From an uncultured Desulfotignum sp. (GTDB lineage Bacteria; Desulfobacterota; Desulfobacteria; Desulfobacterales; Desulfobacteraceae), in assembly GCA_937951975.1 (NCBI GenBank), contig CALGAJ010000164.1, positions 1 to 17,940 of the forward strand: a DNA stretch of 17,940 nt. Direction: 5' to 3'. Position numbers and translations under genes: made by a program. A model generated the notes under the pieces. The model was not told the origin of the DNA and did not search any database. It was given only the letters and a program-made list of their open reading frames with translations. This document shows, piece by piece, positions 1 through 6,871 of the stretch (position 1 is the first letter of the stretch; each line of letters opens with the position of its first letter).

Positions 1-19
1 TTTTATAAAATTGATTCAA
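1..19 (-). CDS. ftsH: Probable first codons of FtsH protease (runs off the window)
   Basis: Only six codons and one base lie inside the window. Read on the minus strand from a TTG at 19-17 they give M-N-Q-F-Y-K, which resembles the usual start of bacterial FtsH, the membrane-anchored ATP-dependent zinc metalloprotease. A purine-rich GAGAGG lies 7 bases upstream of the TTG, a good ribosome-binding distance. The nearby ATG in another frame (MNIESIL) meets a stop after seven codons, so it is not the start. Gene order supports the call: tilS followed by ftsH on the same strand is a common bacterial arrangement. With so little sequence this is an inference from start, spacing and synteny. The next bases outside the window should encode a hydrophobic transmembrane segment if it is right. 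Confidence 0.5.
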
Positions 20-70
20 TGTTCATCCTCTCTTTTGTCATCTTTAAAACCATATATTAAAACTTTAGTA

Positions 71-98
71 TATATAAACATAATTTGTGAATATACAA
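71..98 (-). promoter_or_regulatory. Possible promoter in AT-rich tilS-ftsH gap
   Basis: The gap 20-123 is strikingly AT-rich compared with its surroundings. On the minus strand it holds a TTGTAT (98-93), a 16-base spacer and a TATATA (76-71), about 50 bases before the proposed TTG start. The -35 half is poor (3 of 6), so this is a weak call. I see no convincing hairpin terminator for tilS in the gap, so read-through from tilS is also possible. Confidence 0.3.
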
Positions 99-123
99 GA
101 AAAAGTTTCGGGTATTGCGGTGG

Positions 124-1200
124 TTACCTCTTTGGGGGTGTGCGTGTTGATGACTTGTGCATCCGGCCCAGCTGCCGCAAAGGCAGGGTTTCTTTTTTGA
201 TGCAGAGCCGGTCCCGGGTTTTGTACACCCGTATCCGGTCCGGCAGATCCAGGTGTTTGCCCGATGCTGCCCCGGCTGCCAGGTCCCGGATGGCGGTAAT
301 ATGATCATGGGTGATCCGGCGCAGATTGGTCTTGACATGACGGACGGCATGCCGGAGCACCCGGGAGATCAGGGCCGGATGAAGCACCGCCAGGTCGGGG
401 ATGGACAGAAACACCGCATCCGGCCCCTTGTTTTTTATGCAAAGGTCAAAGGCCCGGCAGGTATGGTCTTCCAGAAAACGGGCTTCTTCTCCTAAAATCC
501 GGCTGAGCCGGTGAAGTCCCTGCCTGATGTTGGGATTATAGTCTTTTTCCAGCAAAGGAATCAGGTGGTTCCGGACCCGGTTTCTTAAAAAAACCGGGTC
601 CAGGTTGGAATCATCCGTGATATAAGCCTGGTTCAGCGCCTCCAGGAAATCGATGATCTCCTGCCGGGACCGGTCGATCAGCGGGCGGATGATCATGGCA
701 TTTCTTTTTGCCGGTATGCCTGACAGCCCTTTTGATCCGCTGCCCCGCACCAGGGCCATGAGCACCTGTTCCGCATTGTCGTCTCGGGTATGGCCGGTGG
801 CGATGCGGGTGTATCCATAGTCGGCGGCGGTGCGGAAAAAAAAATCATATCTCGCGTTCCGTCCGGTTTCTTCCAAAGAGTCCCCTTTCTCACGGGCCAG
901 GCGCTTGATGTCCCGGGTTTCACTGAAACAGGGCAGTCCGTGGACCTCGGCAAACTGCTGAACAAATGCCTGGTCCCGGTCAGCGTCCGGACCCCGAAGA
1001 CCATGGTTGAGATGGGCCAGGCCGATCCGGAGTTCAAGTTCAGGCGCCACATGGGTCAGTGCCCGGGCCAGGGCCATGGAATCCGGTCCCCCGGAAACAG
1101 CCACAAGCACGGCATCTTTCGGCTGTACCATCTCATGGGCGGCCAGGGTCTGGATTACCTTGCGGCAGAATCGGTCCGGTATAAGAACAGATCGGGGCAT
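124..1200 (-). CDS. tilS: tRNA(Ile)-lysidine synthase TilS, short form
   Basis: TilS ligates lysine to C34 of the tRNA-Ile CAU anticodon using ATP, so the tRNA reads AUA and is charged with isoleucine. It acts in the cytoplasm. The 358-residue protein has the N-type ATP pyrophosphatase P-loop SGGPDS at residues 36-41. It also has the GHTRDDNAEQ segment, equivalent to the family AHxxDDxxET, and the conserved D-x-S-N-x-D-x-x-x-x-RNRVR block that contacts the tRNA. It is shorter than Escherichia coli TilS (about 430 residues): the sequence ends soon after the central substrate-binding region, so the C-terminal TilS_C domain appears to be absent, as in other short forms. The start ATG is 18 bases beyond the mqnD stop; its ribosome binding site is weak (AAAGGCG, rather distant). 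It is the last gene of the operon radical SAM-mqnD-tilS. The identification is firm. Confidence 0.95.
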   Translation of the reverse strand: MPRSVLIPDRFCRKVIQTLAAHEMVQPKDAVLVAVSGGPDSMALARALTHVAPELELRIGLAHLNHGLRGPDADRDQAFVQQFAEVHGLPCFSETRDIKRLAREKGDSLEETGRNARYDFFFRTAADYGYTRIATGHTRDDNAEQVLMALVRGSGSKGLSGIPAKRNAMIIRPLIDRSRQEIIDFLEALNQAYITDDSNLDPVFLRNRVRNHLIPLLEKDYNPNIRQGLHRLSRILGEEARFLEDHTCRAFDLCIKNKGPDAVFLSIPDLAVLHPALISRVLRHAVRHVKTNLRRITHDHITAIRDLAAGAASGKHLDLPDRIRVYKTRDRLCIKKETLPLRQLGRMHKSSTRTPPKR

Positions 1201-1218
1201 GGATCAAAAAAGCGCCTT

Positions 1219-2082
1219 TCAGCAGACAAACAGAGGCAGATCGGTTTCCGGGATCATTCCGGTTTTCCGGGCATAGGCAAAAAAGGCGGTTACCGCCTGT
1301 TCCCCGGTCTCTCCCAGGTCTTTTGAAAAATCATTGACATACAGGTCAATATGCTGTCGGATCACGGTGTCATCCATTTCCTGGGCATGCCGGCGGATAT
1401 ATTCCGCCCCCAGGTCCGGGTGGGCAAAGGCATGGTCGATGCTTTTGCGGATCAGGGCCTGGATGCCGCAGGCGGTGTCCGGGTCCATGTCCCGGCGCAC
1501 GGCAATACATCCCAACGGAATCGGCAGTTCGGTCTTGTCTTCCCACCACTGACCCAGATCCGCGATCCGTTCCAGTCCCAGGGACGGGTAAACGAACCGG
1601 CCTTCATGGATGATCAGGCCGAAGTCAACGGAATTGTCCGCCACTGCGGGCATGATTTTTTCAAAGGACATGGGCTGGACAGTGAAATCAACTTCCGGAA
1701 ACCGGTCTGCCATGAAAAACCGGAACAGATGATATGCCGTGGTTCCCAGGCCCGGAATTGCCACGGTCGGCTTGGTTCCGGCCGCATCTGCCAGAAAACG
1801 GCCGGGCCGGGATACCACCAGGGGGCCGCATCCCCTGCCCAGGGCTGCGCCGCTTCGCAGCAGGGCATACCGGTCCAGCAGGTTTCCCAGGGCCGCAAAG
1901 GACAGTTTGGTGATGTCATGGATCCGCTGCACGGCGGCCTGGTTCAATGCTTCCACATCCTCCATGCAGATCTGAAAGTCCCGTTTTTCCAGGTCGATCA
2001 ACCGTCCGGCAATGGCTTTGAAGATAAATGTGTCATTGGGGCAGCTGGAATAGGCCAGGCGGTAACGGGTGTGTTTTTCCAT
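1219..2082 (-). CDS. mqnD: 1,4-dihydroxy-6-naphthoate synthase MqnD (futalosine menaquinone pathway)
   Basis: MqnD converts cyclic dehypoxanthinylfutalosine to 1,4-dihydroxy-6-naphthoate, the late soluble step of the futalosine route to menaquinone. The 287-residue protein is the usual length and has the periplasmic-binding-protein-like fold signature. It begins with YSSCPNDTFIF (residues 11-21), close to the family SPCPNDTF motif, and has G-R-G-C-G-P-L at 82-88. It also has LIIHEGRF, whose His159 corresponds to the proposed catalytic His of characterised MqnD, and ELPIPLG further on. The ATG at 2082 is preceded by AAAGGA at a good distance, and the gap to the upstream radical SAM gene is 11 bases. 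The related enzyme MqnA shares the fold but lacks the SCPNDTF start and the GCGPL segment, so MqnD is preferred. The presence of this gene implies that the cell makes its quinone by the futalosine rather than the MenFDHCEB pathway. Confidence 0.93.
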   Translation of the reverse strand: MEKHTRYRLAYSSCPNDTFIFKAIAGRLIDLEKRDFQICMEDVEALNQAAVQRIHDITKLSFAALGNLLDRYALLRSGAALGRGCGPLVVSRPGRFLADAAGTKPTVAIPGLGTTAYHLFRFFMADRFPEVDFTVQPMSFEKIMPAVADNSVDFGLIIHEGRFVYPSLGLERIADLGQWWEDKTELPIPLGCIAVRRDMDPDTACGIQALIRKSIDHAFAHPDLGAEYIRRHAQEMDDTVIRQHIDLYVNDFSKDLGETGEQAVTAFFAYARKTGMIPETDLPLFVC

Positions 2083-2093
2083 CAGTCATTCCT

Positions 2094-3149
2094 TTAAAAG
2101 TGACGCAGGCTGGGGGCGGGTTGATCAAATTCCAGACCCTGTGCGATCAGGGCCAGCAATTTGGGTTTTTCTTCGGGAAACTGGTATCCCTCATAATCAT
2201 GGGACAGCAGCAGACCCCCGCCGGGCCGCTGCCAGTGATTCATGGCATGATCAAAGCAGACCTTGCCGGTCACATCCAGATCCCGGATCATTACCTGGAG
2301 TTCTGCCAGCTGTTCATTGGCGGACAGGAGTGTGACTTTCCCGTCTTTGACCATCTGGTGAAGCGGAGTGCCGGGAATGGCCCGGAAGGGCCGGGACCGG
2401 ATATAATGGGGATCGATGGCGTTGAGGACCCGGGCCGTGTTTCTGGCATGGTCCAGGGATTTTTCCTTTCCCCCCAGGCCGGGCATCCAGTATTCCGACA
2501 CCTGAAATCCGGCGGCCACGGCTTTCCGGCCCCCCTTGATCTGGCCGTCCGAGGTCACGCCTTTTTTAATGAACTTCAGCAGGTCATCATCCCCGGTTTC
2601 CAGTCCCAGGTGAAGCCGGTCCAGCCCGGCCTTTCGGATGGCTTCCAGGTCCTGGACCGATTTCTGGGCCACGGATTTTGCCCGGGCATAGGTGGTGATG
2701 CGCCGGATCCGGGGAAACGTGGATTTCAGATGGATCAAAGCCGCCACCAGGTCCGGGGTCTTCATGATCAGGCTGTTGGCATCCTGGATGAACGCGGTCG
2801 TTGCCCCGGCCATGAGCCAGTGTACCAGCATGGCCAGACCCGGATGCTGTTCCAGGGCCGGTTCCTTGTTCAGCAGCGCCAGGACCCCGTCCCGGGTGAC
2901 GACACCGGCCGGACCGCCGGCCGCTTCGGACAGGGTTTGCATTTTTTCCGCCAGCGCGGCCATGGCATCGATGTCCGCCTTGATTTCGTCCACGGGCCGC
3001 AAAGAAAATTTTTCGGTTTTATACATGCTGCAGAAGGCACAGTGGTTCCAGGGGCAGTTCCGGGTGAACCGCACCAGCAGCGAAGCACTGCCCCCTTCGC
3101 TGGGGGGCCGGTACATACCGGTCTCAAAGTGATATGTTTCAATGGTCAT
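2094..3149 (-). CDS. Uncharacterised radical SAM protein with Cx4CxxC motif
   Basis: The 351-residue protein belongs to the broad radical SAM superfamily (COG1032-like). The 4Fe-4S/AdoMet motif is RNCPWNHCAFC, with Cys32, Cys37 and Cys40, i.e. C-x4-C-x2-C rather than the textbook C-x3-C-x2-C. Later segments are typical of the AdoMet barrel: HLGLETGDDDLLKFIKKGVT, where the E-T-G loop contacts AdoMet, and the Gly-rich MPGLGGKE. No SPASM or B12-binding domain is visible. The reading frame is open eight codons further upstream, but I place the start at the ATG at 3149 because GGAG lies 5 bases before it, while the upstream ATG has no such site. It is the first gene of the operon with mqnD and tilS. 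It is not MqnC or MqnE by motif, and its substrate is unknown. Being placed 11 bases before mqnD suggests, but does not show, a link to quinone or tRNA metabolism. Confidence 0.85.
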   Translation of the reverse strand: MTIETYHFETGMYRPPSEGGSASLLVRFTRNCPWNHCAFCSMYKTEKFSLRPVDEIKADIDAMAALAEKMQTLSEAAGGPAGVVTRDGVLALLNKEPALEQHPGLAMLVHWLMAGATTAFIQDANSLIMKTPDLVAALIHLKSTFPRIRRITTYARAKSVAQKSVQDLEAIRKAGLDRLHLGLETGDDDLLKFIKKGVTSDGQIKGGRKAVAAGFQVSEYWMPGLGGKEKSLDHARNTARVLNAIDPHYIRSRPFRAIPGTPLHQMVKDGKVTLLSANEQLAELQVMIRDLDVTGKVCFDHAMNHWQRPGGGLLLSHDYEGYQFPEEKPKLLALIAQGLEFDQPAPSLRHF

Positions 3150-3187
3150 GACAACTCCATATGTTTGTATCATTTGAAATTTATTTG

Positions 3188-3216
3188 AAAATAAACCATT
3201 TATGGCTTCATGGCAA
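3188..3216 (-). promoter_or_regulatory. Probable promoter of the radical SAM-mqnD-tilS operon
   Basis: On the minus strand TTGCCA (3216-3211, 5 of 6 to the -35 consensus) is followed by a 17-base spacer and TATTTT (3193-3188, 4 of 6 to the -10). The spacing to the ATG at 3149 leaves a leader of about 30 bases. A near-perfect palindrome, TTTATTT-GA-AAATAAA at 3180-3195, covers the -10, which would suit a repressor site, though AT-rich promoters often look palindromic. Confidence 0.4.
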
Positions 3217-3277
3217 GGGCCGGCTTTGGGGTATCGATTCAGGCAGGTTAAAAATCAGCATTGATAAATCCGCCGGC

Positions 3278-3306
3278 TTTACTTTTGTGCGGGGGGTGCT
3301 TATGGT
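3278..3306 (+). promoter_or_regulatory. uvrA: Possible uvrA promoter
   Basis: TTTACT (3278-3283) and TATGGT (3301-3306) are separated by 17 bases; each matches the sigma-70 consensus at 4 of 6 positions. Transcription from here would start about 35 bases before the uvrA ATG. I looked for an Escherichia coli-type SOS box (CTGTATN8ACAG-like) between 3150 and 3347 and saw none. Confidence 0.33.
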
Positions 3307-3347
3307 TTGCATGTTTACACACAAAAGCCAGTGAGGATCAAACATAT

Positions 3348-6278
3348 ATGGGTAACAAACTGAAAGCGACTCCGGAAACAACCGGGTCTGTCCCGGCTTC
3401 CGCCATGGAGCTGGACCGGATCATTGTGAAAGGGGCACGGGAGCACAACCTCAAGAACATCGATGTGGAAATTCCCAAAAAACAGCTGGTGGTGTTCACG
3501 GGCGTATCCGGGTCGGGCAAGTCCAGCCTGGCGTTTGACACGATATTTGCCGAAGGCCAGCGCCGGTACGTGGAATCGTTGTCCGCGTATGCGAGGCAGT
3601 TCATCGGTCAGATGGAAAAACCGAGATACGACACCATCCGGGGGCTGTCCCCCACCATTGCCATCGAGCAGAAGGCGGCCAGCAAAAATCCCCGTTCCAC
3701 GGTGGGCACCATTACCGAGATCTATGATTATCTGCGGGTATTGTTCGCCCGGGTGGGCACCCAGTACTGCATCGGCTGCGGCCATGAAGTGGGACGGGGG
3801 CATGCCCAGGGCATGGTGTCCCAGATCATGGCATTGCCGGAAGGATCGAAAATTCTGATCCTGGCCCCGGTGGTGGAGAACCGGAAAGGGGAGCATAAAG
3901 AACACCTGGTCACATTGAAAAAACAGGGATATGCCCGGGTCCGGGTGGACGGGGTGGTCCAGGACCTGGAAAATGTCCAGACCCTGGCAAAAAACAAGAA
4001 ACATTCCATCGATGTGGTGGTGGACCGGCTGAAGGTCAAGCCGGATGCCGGGTTTGACAAGCGGGTCACCGATTCCGTGGAAACCGCCCTGAAACTGGGA
4101 AACGGCCAGATCATCGTGCACATCCTGGGCAAAGAAGACATCCGGATGAGCGAGGCCCGGTCCTGCTGCGGCATTGCCTATCCCGAGCTCATCCCCCAGA
4201 TTTTTTCGTTCAACGCGCCCCAGGGCATGTGTCCGGAATGCAATGGCATCGGGACCCTGCTGTCCATGGACCCGGATAAAGTCGTGCCGGACAGGACCCT
4301 GAGCATCCGGGAAGGGGCCGTGATCCCCTGGAAAAATTATTTTATCAAAAATCCCCGGTATCCCAATGACAACTCCTGGGGCATGGGTCAGCTCACCGCC
4401 ATGGAAGCGCAGTGGGAGATCGATTTTGACCGGCCCTGGAAGGATCTGCCCAAATCCCAGAAAGACCTGCTGCTTTACGGTTCCGGCACCAAAAAAATGA
4501 AGGTGAACTGGCAGTCGGACAACATTCAGGCGGCTTTCACCCGAACCCACGAAGGGCTGCTCAACACCCTGATGCGGCGGTACAAGAACACCCAGTCTGA
4601 AAACCAGAAAAAATACTACACAAAATTCATGACCGCCGCCACCTGCAAGGCCTGTCATGGAAAACGCCTGAGAGACGAGGTGCTTCATGTGAAGATCCAG
4701 GGAAAGTCCATCATCGATGTCACGGAAATGACGGTGAAACAGGCCCATGAATTCGTGTCGTCCCTGGATCTGTCCGGCAGCCGGCAGCTCATCGCAGCGG
4801 AACTGCTCAAGGAGATCGGAGACCGGCTGGGGTTTCTGAGAAATGTGGGCCTGGACTACCTGTCCCTGGACCGCAGCGGTCCCACCCTGTCCGGCGGGGA
4901 ATCCCAGCGGATCCGCCTGGCATCCCAGGTGGGATCGGAACTCACCGGGGTCCTGTATATCCTGGATGAACCCAGCATCGGACTGCACCAGCGGGACAAC
5001 ATCAAGCTGCTCAACACCCTTCAGCACCTGCGGGATATCGGCAACACCCTGATCGTGGTGGAGCATGACCAGGAAACCATGGAAGACTGCGACTGGATCG
5101 TGGATATCGGTCCCGGGGCCGGGCATCTGGGCGGCCGGATCGTGGCCCAGGGCACCCCGGCCGACATCAGGGCCAACCCGGCTTCCATCACCGGGCGGTT
5201 TCTGTCCGGAAAGGAATCCATTGCCGTGCCGGATCAGCGCCGGTCCCCGGATGCCAAAAAATGGGTGACCATTGTCAAGGCCGGTGAAAACAATCTCAAG
5301 GATGTGACGGCCCGGTTCCCTTTAGGTCTGCTCATTGCCGTGACCGGGGTGTCCGGGGCCGGCAAGTCCACCCTGGTCAACCAGATCCTGTACCCGGCCC
5401 TGGCCGTGAACCTGCACGGCTCCCAGATGAGCGTGGGCCGGCATGAAGCCATTCAGGGGCTGGCCCATGTGGACAAGGTGATCAACATCGACCAGAATCC
5501 CATCGGCCGGACCCCGAGAAGCAACCCGGCCACCTACACCAAGGTGTTCGATCCCATCAGGGACCTGTTTGCCCGGCTGCCGGAATCCAAAGCCCGGGGA
5601 TACAAAAAAGGGCGGTATTCCTTTAATGTCAAGGGCGGCCGGTGCGAAGCCTGCCAGGGGGACGGATATATCAAGGTGGAGATGCATTTTCTGGCGGATG
5701 TGTTCGTGCCCTGCGAGGTGTGTCATGGTCTTCGGTTCAACAAGGCCACCCTGGAGATCAAATACCGGGACCATTCCATTGCCGATGTGCTGGACCTGTC
5801 CGTGCATCAGGCCCGGGACCTGTTCGAGGCCCATCCCAAAATCACCCAGATCCTGGATACGCTCATGGACGTGGGGCTGTCCTATATCAAGCTGGGGCAG
5901 GCCGCCACCACCCTGTCCGGCGGGGAGGCCCAGCGCATCAAGCTGGCCCGGGAACTGGCCCGGCGCAACACCGGAGACACGTTGTATATCCTGGACGAAC
6001 CCACCACGGGCCTGCATTTCAGGGATGTGAAACTGCTGCTGGACGTGTTGCAGCGCCTGGTCTCCGCCGGCAACACCGTGATCATCATCGAGCACAACCT
6101 GGATGTGATCAAGACGGCGGACTGGGTCATGGACCTTGGGCCGGAAGGCGGGGCCGGCGGCGGCGAAATCGTGGCCCAGGGCACACCGGAGAAGGTGGCG
6201 GATATCCCGGGCAGCCACACCGGACAGTACCTGAAAACCATGCTGAAAACCGGTACAATGATTTCCAAAGCCGGTTAG
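3348..6278 (+). CDS. uvrA: Excinuclease ABC subunit A (UvrA)
   Basis: UvrA is the dimeric DNA-damage sensor of nucleotide excision repair; it loads UvrB on lesions. The 976-residue protein has both ABC ATPase halves. The first has Walker A GVSGSGKS at residues 52-59, signature LSGGES at 514-519 and YILDEPS just after 536. The second has Walker A GVSGAGKST at 667-675, signature LSGGEA at 856-861 and YILDEPTTG at 880-888. The C-terminal zinc finger CEAC-x20-CEVC (Cys767, Cys770, Cys789, Cys792; labels approximate to one residue) is intact. The N-terminal finger is odd: the first pair reads R-S-C-C (271-274) instead of C-x-x-C, with the second pair CPEC at 295-298. The frame is open 29 codons further upstream, but the ATG at 3348 has GAGGA ten bases before it. 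A later ATG at 3405, nearer the usual UvrA start, has no ribosome binding site. The start chosen adds about 19 residues before the conserved ELDRIIVKGAREHNL. Confidence 0.96.
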   Translation: MGNKLKATPETTGSVPASAMELDRIIVKGAREHNLKNIDVEIPKKQLVVFTGVSGSGKSSLAFDTIFAEGQRRYVESLSAYARQFIGQMEKPRYDTIRGLSPTIAIEQKAASKNPRSTVGTITEIYDYLRVLFARVGTQYCIGCGHEVGRGHAQGMVSQIMALPEGSKILILAPVVENRKGEHKEHLVTLKKQGYARVRVDGVVQDLENVQTLAKNKKHSIDVVVDRLKVKPDAGFDKRVTDSVETALKLGNGQIIVHILGKEDIRMSEARSCCGIAYPELIPQIFSFNAPQGMCPECNGIGTLLSMDPDKVVPDRTLSIREGAVIPWKNYFIKNPRYPNDNSWGMGQLTAMEAQWEIDFDRPWKDLPKSQKDLLLYGSGTKKMKVNWQSDNIQAAFTRTHEGLLNTLMRRYKNTQSENQKKYYTKFMTAATCKACHGKRLRDEVLHVKIQGKSIIDVTEMTVKQAHEFVSSLDLSGSRQLIAAELLKEIGDRLGFLRNVGLDYLSLDRSGPTLSGGESQRIRLASQVGSELTGVLYILDEPSIGLHQRDNIKLLNTLQHLRDIGNTLIVVEHDQETMEDCDWIVDIGPGAGHLGGRIVAQGTPADIRANPASITGRFLSGKESIAVPDQRRSPDAKKWVTIVKAGENNLKDVTARFPLGLLIAVTGVSGAGKSTLVNQILYPALAVNLHGSQMSVGRHEAIQGLAHVDKVINIDQNPIGRTPRSNPATYTKVFDPIRDLFARLPESKARGYKKGRYSFNVKGGRCEACQGDGYIKVEMHFLADVFVPCEVCHGLRFNKATLEIKYRDHSIADVLDLSVHQARDLFEAHPKITQILDTLMDVGLSYIKLGQAATTLSGGEAQRIKLARELARRNTGDTLYILDEPTTGLHFRDVKLLLDVLQRLVSAGNTVIIIEHNLDVIKTADWVMDLGPEGGAGGGEIVAQGTPEKVADIPGSHTGQYLKTMLKTGTMISKAG

Positions 6279-6293
6279 GCCGGAGCCTGACCC

Positions 6294-6330
6294 GAAAAAA
6301 ACAGGAGCTGACCCGAAAGCCGGCTCCTGT
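6294..6330 (-). terminator. Intrinsic terminator, minus strand (Cys-rich gene), possibly also uvrA
   Basis: ACAGGAGC (6301-6308) pairs perfectly with GCTCCTGT (6323-6330), with a 14-base loop. On the minus strand the stem is followed at once by a run of seven T (6301-6295), the classic Rho-independent form, 60 bases beyond the Cys-rich gene's stop. The plus-strand side lacks a T run, so for uvrA, whose stop is 23 bases before the stem, it would be only a weak terminator. Confidence 0.8.
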
Positions 6331-6389
6331 CGGTTTGTTCATCTTGTCCCGGCCGCCTGGTTAATGGACTTGCCGGGCACTGTTCCGGA

Positions 6390-6557
6390 TCAGCAGCAAT
6401 AGCAGCTGGAGTAACAGCCGCAGGGATCAACGACCCGGCATCCACAGGCATCGACGATGGCAAAGCACCCGCATTCGTCCGTCAGGGAGCGGTCGCGGGA
6501 ATCTTTTCTCTCGGTGCCTGATGTCTCTTTTTTTTCGGATTTATGTTTGTCTTCCAT
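6390..6557 (-). CDS. Small cysteine-rich protein with D-x-CGC repeats, function unknown
   Basis: This is a 55-residue protein I do not recognise. Residues 1-27 are very hydrophilic and rich in Lys, Glu, Asp, Arg and Ser. Residues 27-55 hold nine cysteines (29, 31, 38, 40, 46, 48, 52, 54, 55) in four C-x-C motifs. Three copies of D-x-CGC (DECGC, DACGC, DPCGC) are spaced 9 and then 8-10 residues apart, followed by CYCC at the end. There is no signal peptide or membrane segment. The gene is real by context: AGGAGGA lies about 6 bases before the ATG at 6557, and a strong terminator follows the stop. An upstream terminator at 6755-6776 separates it from aspartokinase, so it is probably a single-gene transcript. 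C-x-C clusters are typical of metallothioneins, so metal (Zn, Cu, Cd) or Fe-S binding is the leading guess. A charged leader plus Cys-rich tail also resembles a peptide precursor, but no maturation enzyme is adjacent. Confidence 0.75.
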   Translation of the reverse strand: MEDKHKSEKKETSGTERKDSRDRSLTDECGCFAIVDACGCRVVDPCGCYSSCYCC

Positions 6558-6754
6558 GGGTCTTCCTCCTGCTCTCCTGCATCCTTTCCCGTCATGCGGA
6601 AACGATTCCGGAGAGCTGTTCTTATGCGGACCGTCCGGGATCAAAGATCCGCAGGGTTGGTTCTTTGTGAAGCCCACTTTCCGGATCCCCCGGATCCCGG
6701 GGCGAACAATCCGGTCAGTATCGGCTTTACATTCAACAATATAACCATGGAATA
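6558..6754. other. Gene-free gap upstream of the Cys-rich gene
   Basis: About 200 bases between the Cys-rich gene and the aspartokinase terminator. The reading frame of the Cys-rich gene happens to stay open upstream to 6827, but the deduced residues look like non-coding translation and a strong ribosome binding site marks the downstream start. A G-U-tolerant inverted repeat on the minus strand (GCGGATC around 6655-6649 with GGTCCGC around 6636-6630) could form a leader hairpin. I cannot name a convincing promoter, although the small gene needs one here. Confidence 0.4.
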
Positions 6755-6776
6755 GAAAAATACCACCTTGTGGTAT
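6755..6776 (-). terminator. Intrinsic terminator of the aspartokinase operon
   Basis: A perfect 7-bp stem, ATACCAC (6760-6766) with GTGGTAT (6770-6776), encloses a 3-base loop. On the minus strand it is followed by TTTTTC. It sits about 95 bases beyond the aspartokinase stop. The plus-strand flank (GAGAAAAAAATT) has no T run, so it acts on the minus strand. Confidence 0.75.
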
Positions 6777-6871
6777 GAGAAAAAAATTGCCGGAACAGGT
6801 GGCCCAAACAGCCGGGAGCCATATCAATATCTGAAAAAGATACTTTTTGCCGGGTCAGAGGACAAGACCGT

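Noticed and set aside
3150..3347. SOS (LexA) box before uvrA
   Set aside because: No CTGT-N8-ACAG-like or GAAC-N4-GTTC-like palindrome is seen in the gap.
3315..5126. A 603-codon open frame on the minus strand inside uvrA, and similar long antisense frames in mqnD, the radical SAM gene, fadA, fadN and the SDR gene
   Set aside because: The sense strands encode strongly conserved proteins; the antisense frames have biased Gly/His/Gln/Pro-rich composition typical of GC-rich shadows and match no family.
2094..6557. Radical SAM protein as the maturase of the Cys-rich peptide (a RiPP system)
   Set aside because: The genes are over 3 kb apart with uvrA between them, in separate operons, and the radical SAM protein shows no SPASM or peptide-recognition domain.
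6558..6827. N-terminal extension of the Cys-rich protein to a 145-residue form
   Set aside because: The frame is open, but a very good ribosome binding site marks the ATG at 6557 and the aspartokinase terminator (6755-6776) lies inside the extension.
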